Assembly: GCF_900108585.1 (NCBI RefSeq)
Contig: NZ_UESZ01000001.1
Location: 3,658,001 to 3,722,000 of the forward strand
DNA: 64,000 nt
DNA from: Branchiibius hedensis
Lineage (GTDB): Bacteria > Actinomycetota > Actinomycetes > Actinomycetales > Dermatophilaceae
Direction of reading: 5' to 3'
The position numbers were made by a program, and so were the translations under genes. Numbering within the stretch: the first letter of the stretch is position 1; each line of letters begins with the position of its first letter. Below are positions 61,988 through 64,000 of this stretch, piece by piece. The notes below the pieces were generated by a model. It worked only from the letters and a program-made list of their open reading frames with translations. It was not told the DNA's origin and ran no database searches.

Positions 61988-62956
61988 GTGCCCGAGGACC
62001 CCCAGCCTGCCAGCGACAGCCTCGTCACGGTCATCGTCGCCTTCACGGCGAATCTGCTCATCGCAGTGGCGAAGTCAGTGGTTGCGGCGATCACGGGATC
62101 GGCGTCGATGCTGGCGGAGGCGGCTCACTCGTGGGCGGACACCGGCAACGAGATCTTCCTGCTGATCGGTGAGCGCAAGTCGGCGCGGCCCCCCGACGAC
62201 ACCCACCAACTGGGCTACGGCCGGGTGGGCTACATCTGGTCGATGTTCGCCGCGTTCGGGCTGTTCAGCGTCGGGTCGGCGGTATCGATCTGGCACGGTA
62301 TCTCCGCGTTGCGCAGCCCCGGCGAGGCTGACACCGACTACGTCTGGGCGTACGTCGTGCTCGGCGTGTCCGCGCTGCTCGAGGGCGCATCCTTCCTGCA
62401 GGCGCTGCGGCAGACCCAGGAGGGAGCGCAGCGCAGTCGACTCCATCCGTTGCGGTACATCGCGTTGACCTCCAACCCGATCCTGCGCGCCGTCTTCGCG
62501 GAGGACGCCTCTGCGCTGATCGGCGTCGTGCTGGCCGCTTCCGGTATCGCGCTGCATCAGATCACCGGCAACGCCGCCTGGGACGCGATCGGCTCCATCG
62601 CGGTGGGCATCCTGCTGGGGCTCGTCGCGATCTTCCTGATCGGGCGCAACATGGACTTCCTGACCGGAGAGGGGGTTCCGGCGGCCATCCGCGATATGGC
62701 GTTGACGGCGCTGAACGATCATCGGTTCGTGGAGCGGGTCAGCTTCCTGCGGATGGAGTGGGTTGGTGCGTCGCGGATCTACCTCGTCGGCGCGGTCGAT
62801 CTCGTGGGGGATCAGGTCGAGCACGATGTCGCCACGAAGTTGGCGATGGTGGCTGATGAGCTGCAAGAGCATCCGATGATCGAGCGCGCGGTGCTGACCT
62901 TGAGCCGGCCCAATGATCCGACGACGCTCCTGCCCACTTCACCGTCGGGACCATGA
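61988..62956 (+). CDS. Cation diffusion facilitator (CDF) transporter
   Basis: 322 residues with about six membrane segments. The first metal-site helix is [24 protein letters not shown] near 37-60 (His and Asp), the second [40 protein letters not shown] near 170-210 (Asp pair). The cytoplasmic C-terminal ferredoxin-like domain follows from about 220. It exports a divalent metal, Zn or Mn by family habit, in exchange for protons. GTG start follows TACATT by 6 nt (leaderless). Confidence 0.92.
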   Translation: MPEDPQPASDSLVTVIVAFTANLLIAVAKSVVAAITGSASMLAEAAHSWADTGNEIFLLIGERKSARPPDDTHQLGYGRVGYIWSMFAAFGLFSVGSAVSIWHGISALRSPGEADTDYVWAYVVLGVSALLEGASFLQALRQTQEGAQRSRLHPLRYIALTSNPILRAVFAEDASALIGVVLAASGIALHQITGNAAWDAIGSIAVGILLGLVAIFLIGRNMDFLTGEGVPAAIRDMALTALNDHRFVERVSFLRMEWVGASRIYLVGAVDLVGDQVEHDVATKLAMVADELQEHPMIERAVLTLSRPNDPTTLLPTSPSGP

Positions 62957-64000
62957 CCGAGGTCATCGTCATCCTGGGGAACCAGTTGGTCCCGGATCAC
63001 CCCGCGCTACGCAAGTACCCCGGCGCCCGGATCGTGATGATCGAAGCCGACGACGTCTGCCGACAGCACCGCTACCACCAACACAAACTGATGCTGGTGC
63101 TGGCCGCGATGCGCAACTACGCCGCCGCGTCCCGCCGTGAGGTGACGTACGTCGAGTACCGGCCGGGCAGCGTGTTCCGGACCGAGCTGGGTCGTCAGTT
63201 GGACAAGTACGACGCGACCCGGCTGATCTGGATGCAGACCAGCGACCGCGGGCCCAACGCCGCTCTGGAGGAGATCGCGGCGGAGCACGGTTGCGAGCCG
63301 GTCACCCTCGAGAATCGGCAATTCCTCACCACTCCAGAGCAATTCGACGGATGGCTGGGGGAAAAGTCGGCCCCGCTGATGGAGAACTTCTACCGCTGGC
63401 AACGCAAGCGGCTGGACGTTCTGATGGACGGCTCCTCGCCAGAGGGCGGCCGGTGGAACTACGACGACGAGAACCGGCACCCGCTGCCCAAGCAACGTCC
63501 GGTGATCCCGCCGCTACCCGGCGTACGGGCGACGCATCACGTGACAGAGGTGGCTGCGCTGGTCGACGAACACTTCGCGGACCACCCTGGCCGCACGGAC
63601 AACTTCTGGTTGCCCACGACACGGAGCCAGGCGCTTGGCTGGTTGGACGCGTTCATCGACGAGCGGCTGGAGTCGTTCGGGCGGTACGAGGATGCGATGG
63701 CCGCTGACGAGCCGTTTCTCTTCCACTCGGTGCTCTCACCGCTGATCAACCTCGGGTTGTTGTTGCCTGACGAGTGCGTGGCGGCGGCGGTCGAGGCCTA
63801 CCACCGCGGTGATGCGCCGCTGAGCAGCGTTGAGGGGTTCGTGCGGCAGATCATCGGCTGGCGGGAGTTCATGTACGGGATCTACTGGTGTCGCCCGTCA
63901 GCGTTCGACGCCAACTTCTTCGGCTTACGAAAGCCGCTGGAAGACTGGTGGTTCACCAATCGCGATGTGCCACAGGACCTTCCGTTGCCGTTGCGGGTGT
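62953..64000 (+). CDS. Cryptochrome/photolyase-related protein (FeS-BCP/PhrB type), C-terminus cut
   Basis: 349 residues are visible before the window ends. Text matches the deoxyribodipyrimidine photolyase-related group (prokaryotic 6-4 photolyases): [14 protein letters not shown] near 5-18, [27 protein letters not shown] near 30-56, [18 protein letters not shown] near 138-155, [23 protein letters not shown] near 230-252, [18 protein letters not shown] near 260-277 and the FAD region [17 protein letters not shown] near 296. The iron-sulphur Cys residues lie beyond the edge. ATG overlaps the CDF stop (ATGA at 62953). Confidence 0.9.
   Translation, partial: MTEVIVILGNQLVPDHPALRKYPGARIVMIEADDVCRQHRYHQHKLMLVLAAMRNYAAASRREVTYVEYRPGSVFRTELGRQLDKYDATRLIWMQTSDRGPNAALEEIAAEHGCEPVTLENRQFLTTPEQFDGWLGEKSAPLMENFYRWQRKRLDVLMDGSSPEGGRWNYDDENRHPLPKQRPVIPPLPGVRATHHVTEVAALVDEHFADHPGRTDNFWLPTTRSQALGWLDAFIDERLESFGRYEDAMAADEPFLFHSVLSPLINLGLLLPDECVAAAVEAYHRGDAPLSSVEGFVRQIIGWREFMYGIYWCRPSAFDANFFGLRKPLEDWWFTNRDVPQDLPLPLRV

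Overview
The window is dense, GC-rich DNA in which start and stop codons of neighbouring genes often overlap (ATGA, GTGA). Gene content fits the phylum Actinomycetota: small SRP RNA just ahead of dnaX, a lysC with an internal start followed by asd, LytR_C-domain proteins, and many TANNNT boxes 6-7 nt before a start codon, which suggests leaderless mRNAs. A member of the Micrococcales (Dermacoccaceae or Intrasporangiaceae type) is my guess; the sequence cannot prove it.

Positions 1-14743 form a purine-degradation island. On the minus strand lie a citrate-lyase-like aldolase (DUF6986), allantoinase and an allantoicase cut by the window edge. An IclR regulator diverges from them. On the plus strand follow uraD-uraH-uricase, a urate/xanthine permease fused to a second OHCU-decarboxylase-like domain, xdhA-xdhB-xdhC and guanine deaminase. 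Together they take guanine through xanthine, urate, 5-hydroxyisourate, OHCU and allantoin to ureidoglycolate plus urea. Control signals are unusually visible: one palindrome family (NTTCCG-N5-CGGAAN) recurs at the promoters, TGTGA-N6-TCACA sites lie at three of them, and a roughly 42-nt RNA-like element occurs twice, in front of the permease and in front of xdhA. That pair is the best candidate for something new: a xanthine/urate-sensing leader RNA.

Positions 14745-24602 hold a BASS-family symporter, a MacB/FtsX-type ABC exporter divergent from a histidine kinase/response regulator pair, a frameshifted ArgO-like exporter next to its LysR regulator, a GDC-motif protein of unknown function, an MFS transporter with a MarR regulator and operator, and tRNA-Ser(CGA). 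Positions 24687-28170 hold a HerA-like ATPase between two LytR_C proteins. Positions 28287-34976 hold a ROK-regulated sugar ABC importer operon ending in an epimerase-like protein and a P-loop kinase, then a short-chain dehydrogenase.

Positions 35109-41404 are core genome: tRNA-Ser(GGA), SRP RNA, dnaX, an acyltransferase where ebfC/ybaB would often be, recR, lysC, asd. Positions 41501-43173 carry a DUF2269 membrane protein and a glutaryl-CoA-dehydrogenase-like enzyme. Positions 43204-52685 are a tightly packed run of a DUF2332 protein, an FkbM methyltransferase, six glycosyltransferases, a WcbI-like protein and an SRPBCC protein, with no flippase, polymerase or sugar-nucleotide gene.

Positions 52690-58111 are an oxalate-degradation locus on the minus strand (oxalyl-CoA decarboxylase, CoA transferase, a DUF1275 membrane protein, a frameshifted acyl-CoA ligase) with a divergent AraC regulator. 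The window ends with a luciferase-like flavin oxidoreductase, a small acidic protein with a PPOX-family protein, a 2'-5' RNA ligase-like protein, a CDF transporter and a photolyase-related protein cut by the edge.
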